64,000 bases of DNA from Micromonospora olivasterospora (GTDB lineage: Bacteria; Actinomycetota; Actinomycetes; Mycobacteriales; Micromonosporaceae). The DNA is taken from NCBI RefSeq assembly GCF_007830265.1, contig NZ_VLKE01000001.1, positions 372,001 to 436,000 on the forward strand, read 5' to 3'. Made by a program: the position numbers and the translations under genes. Positions 61,955-64,000 of this stretch are shown here, piece after piece. Below the pieces are notes generated by a model. It saw only the letters and a list, made by a program, of their open reading frames with translations. It was not told the DNA's origin and ran no database searches. The first letter of the stretch is position 1; every line of letters begins with the position of its first letter.

Positions 61955-64000
61955 TCACCAGCCACGACCGAGCAGGCCGGGCGGCTGTTGGGCAGGCATG
62001 ACCACCCGGAAGTCGGTGCGGACCGTGCCGAACCCCGGGCCGGTGGCCAGGACCTTCCGGGGGCCGAGCTCGTCGCGCGGCACCACCAGGAGCTGGGCCG
62101 CGAACGTGCCGTCGGCCGCCGGCACGGCCGGGTTCGCCGCCACGGTGAGGCCGACGTCCCAGGCCAGCCGCACCGGCACGCCGGGCGGGAAATCGGTGCC
62201 CCGGATCGAGGTGACGAAGCCCGGCGGCCCGATGTCCGGGACGGCCACGATCCGGGGCTGCACCACCCGGAACGGCGCCTGGGCCGTGTCGGCCAGCCCG
62301 CCGTCGCCGGCCACCGCGCCACGGACCGTCGTCGCCGTCGCCGCGGTCGGGGCCAGCACGAAGGTCAGCGTCCGGCGGGCGCCCGGGGCCAGGTCGGGGA
62401 CCGGGCAGTAGGTCGCGGCGCAGCCCGCCGGGCGGATACGGACCGGCACCCGGGCCGGCAGCACGGGGGTGATCTGGACCCCGGTCACGCCCTGGCCGCC
62501 GGTGTTGCCGACGGTGTAGGTGACCGTGACCAGACCGCCCACGTACCCGGGGGTGGGGTTGACCGTCACCGTGATCTCCAGGACGGTCGGGGCCGGGCTG
62601 GTCGGTGCCGGCGTCGGGGTCGCTGGCAGGGTGGTCGTCGGCACGGGAACCGGGTTGACGGTCACCGGCACGGACGCTTCGTTGTCCGAGGGCCGGGCGT
62701 CGGCCGTCCAACCCCCGACCGACCAGGCCAGCGGGTACGTTCCGACGGTCACCCCGGTCAGCTCGACGCGCACCCGGACGGTGTTGCCCAACCCGACGGT
62801 GCCCAGGTCGCAGCCGGGCGGGTCGACCTGGCAGGAACCCGCCTCCGGCTCTAGGGCGGTGACCTCGACGCCGTCCGGTACCCGCAGGTCGAGGCGGACG
62901 TTCGTGGCCGGGGTCGGCCCCCGGTCGGTGACCGTCAGGGTCAGGGTGGTCCGCTCGCCGACCCGCACCGGCGCCGGTGGCTCCAGGACCGTCGTGGCCA
63001 GGTCCACCGACCGCTGCCAGGTCGGCTTCCGGTGCCGGCCGGGCAGCTCCCAGGTCAGCCCGTCCAGCACGCCGGTGTCGAAGTCGTACGTCTTGACGTA
63101 CTCGGGGCTGGCCGGGTCGGTGTACCGGCGGGAGTTCAGGGCGAGCCGGTGCCCCTCCGGCGACCAGGCCACATCCCGGGGCCGGTGCGGGCCGTCCGGC
63201 GGGGCGGTCAGCAGGCCGGCGCAGTCCGTCGCCGGGGTCTGCGGCGCCAGCACCTGGCAGTCGCCGCCGGCGGTGTCGGTGACAACCAGCCCGTCGGCGC
63301 CCCGCCCGAAGGCGATCCGGGTGCCGTCGGGTGAGAAGCTCGGGCCGTAGTCCGCCCCGGTGCACCCCGGGCAGCCCGCAGCGGTCAGGTCCCGCTGCCC
63401 GGTGCCGTCCCAAGCGTCGACCGTCCACACGTGGCTGTCCGCCGCCGCCCCCTCCGGCTGCCCCCGGATCAGCGCCAGCGCGGACCCGTCCGGCGACCAC
63501 GCGGGCTGGCTGTCAGACCGGTCCGCGCCGGCCCCCGGCGGCACCGTGAGCAGGCGCTCCCCGGTGTCCACGTCGGCCACCACCACCCGGCTCGGCCCGC
63601 CTGGGCCGGCCAGGGCGTACGCGACCCGGGTGCCGTCCGGGGACCAGACCGGGTCGGTCTCCAGGTCCGAGTCCGCGCGGCCGGCGAGGGGAAGCGGCCG
63701 GGGGTTGCCGCCGTCGGCGTCGACCACCCAGAGGCGGGAGACCCGGTGGCCGGCCACAGTCTCGAAACGGTTCACCACGATCCGCCGGCCGTCCGGGGAG
63801 TAGTCGGGGCGGGCGGTCCAGGGGTCGCCGTCGACGGGCCGCCAGAGCCGGTCCGGGTCGGTCGCCGCGCCCGGATCCTCCCGCAGGACGGTCAGTCCGA
63901 GGTCCCGGGGGTCGGTGGCGTCGGGGCGGATGTCCTGCAACGTCACCGTGTACCGATCCGGCGCGGTGGTCCGGCTGACCAGCAGGCGGGGCGGGCCGCC
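61955..64000 (-). CDS. Beta-propeller (WD40/TolB-like) plus CARDB/DUF11 repeat protein, 5' end beyond window
   Basis: The frame is open from the window edge (LLVSRTTAPDRYTV upstream of the GTG at 63946), so the true start is outside. TolB-like repeats carry DYSPDGRRIVVNRF, PVWSPDGTRVAYAL, PAWSPDGSALALIRG, PSFSPDGTRIAFGRG and DVAWSPEGHRLALNSR. Then come two or three Ig-like CARDB/DUF11 domains (TLTLTVTDRGPTPATNVRLD, VTVTYTVGNTGGQGVTGVQI) and a last IPT-like domain (PRIVAVPDIGPPGFVTSIRG). Such proteins adjoin eCIS loci in actinobacteria; a surface or particle-decorating role is possible. It ends 13 bases before the DUF4255 gene. Confidence 0.85.
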   Translation of the reverse strand, partial: GGPPRLLVSRTTAPDRYTVTLQDIRPDATDPRDLGLTVLREDPGAATDPDRLWRPVDGDPWTARPDYSPDGRRIVVNRFETVAGHRVSRLWVVDADGGNPRPLPLAGRADSDLETDPVWSPDGTRVAYALAGPGGPSRVVVADVDTGERLLTVPPGAGADRSDSQPAWSPDGSALALIRGQPEGAAADSHVWTVDAWDGTGQRDLTAAGCPGCTGADYGPSFSPDGTRIAFGRGADGLVVTDTAGGDCQVLAPQTPATDCAGLLTAPPDGPHRPRDVAWSPEGHRLALNSRRYTDPASPEYVKTYDFDTGVLDGLTWELPGRHRKPTWQRSVDLATTVLEPPAPVRVGERTTLTLTVTDRGPTPATNVRLDLRVPDGVEVTALEPEAGSCQVDPPGCDLGTVGLGNTVRVRVELTGVTVGTYPLAWSVGGWTADARPSDNEASVPVTVNPVPVPTTTLPATPTPAPTSPAPTVLEITVTVNPTPGYVGGLVTVTYTVGNTGGQGVTGVQITPVLPARVPVRIRPAGCAATYCPVPDLAPGARRTLTFVLAPTAATATTVRGAVAGDGGLADTAQAPFRVVQPRIVAVPDIGPPGFVTSIRGTDFPPGVPVRLAWDVGLTVAANPAVPAADGTFAAQLLVVPRDELGPRKVLATGPGFGTVRTDFRVVMPAQQPPGLLGRGW

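Noticed and set aside
61938..63500. 520-codon minus-strand frame over the propeller gene
   Set aside because: Second frame of the same strand with Gly/Arg composition; the propeller frame has repeated SPDG motifs.
1..64000. tRNA genes, CRISPR arrays, replication origin
   Set aside because: Looked for cloverleaf ends, regularly spaced repeats and DnaA-box clusters by eye; none found.

Overview
The window is high-G+C actinobacterial DNA, most likely from Micromonospora or a close relative. This is inferred from GC-rich third codon positions, frequent GTG starts with GAGG/GGAGG ribosome binding sites, actinobacterial gene families, and an actinobacterial-type extracellular contractile injection system (eCIS). 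No rRNA, tRNA or CRISPR array was found.

Positions 1-14700 are a mobile-element landing zone. It holds the 3' part of an IS701-family element, two near-identical IS1380-family copies, an IS1634-like element with a broken transposase, and an IS21-family element. Several host genes can be rebuilt by removing the insertions: a conserved Cys-containing protein is cut by IS1380, and a tyrosine recombinase (paired with an AbrB-like gene) is cut by IS21. An AbiE-like nucleotidyltransferase toxin module (6940-7949) survives between them.

Positions 14700-20550 are mixed: an HxlR regulator divergent from a VOC-fold protein, decayed radical-SAM material, a lipoprotein, and a small envelope-stress-type cluster (holin-like DUF1469, DUF3618, DUF2382 remnant). 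An MFS exporter (20551-21894) follows. It converges on a 2780-residue giant protein (21891-30233) with a WXG100-like N-terminus and a papain-like Cys/His/Asp domain. A chimeric stretch of exported-protein, IS630 and group II intron fragments (31435-33326) separates this from the metabolic block.

Positions 33360-41064 hold a catabolic/uptake cluster. On the minus strand are a MetN-MetI-MetQ type ABC importer, a tautomerase-like protein, an aldo/keto reductase and an M20 amidohydrolase. A large FAD/NAD(P)-binding protein is divergent from it. It looks like import and processing of an N-acylated amino acid or organosulfur compound; the substrate is not known. A strip of gene remnants follows (41200-42200).

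Positions 42198-64000 are an eCIS locus: two small LuxR-type regulators, a BTAD regulator, then a long minus-strand operon read from 57401 down to 44597 (sheath, tube, zinc-finger protein, DUF6760, proline-rich VQR protein, second tube, LysM protein, VgrG spike, PAAR tip, gp25, gpJ-like baseplate, gpI-like protein, zinc-ribbon/discoidin membrane protein). Divergent from the sheath is a DUF4157 metalloprotease-motif protein. Beyond it, on the minus strand, are a beta-propeller/CARDB protein running off the window, a DUF4255 protein and the eCIS AAA+ ATPase. Many frames in this window, including apparently functional eCIS genes, are broken by single-base indels, so part of the 'pseudogene' signal may be sequencing error.
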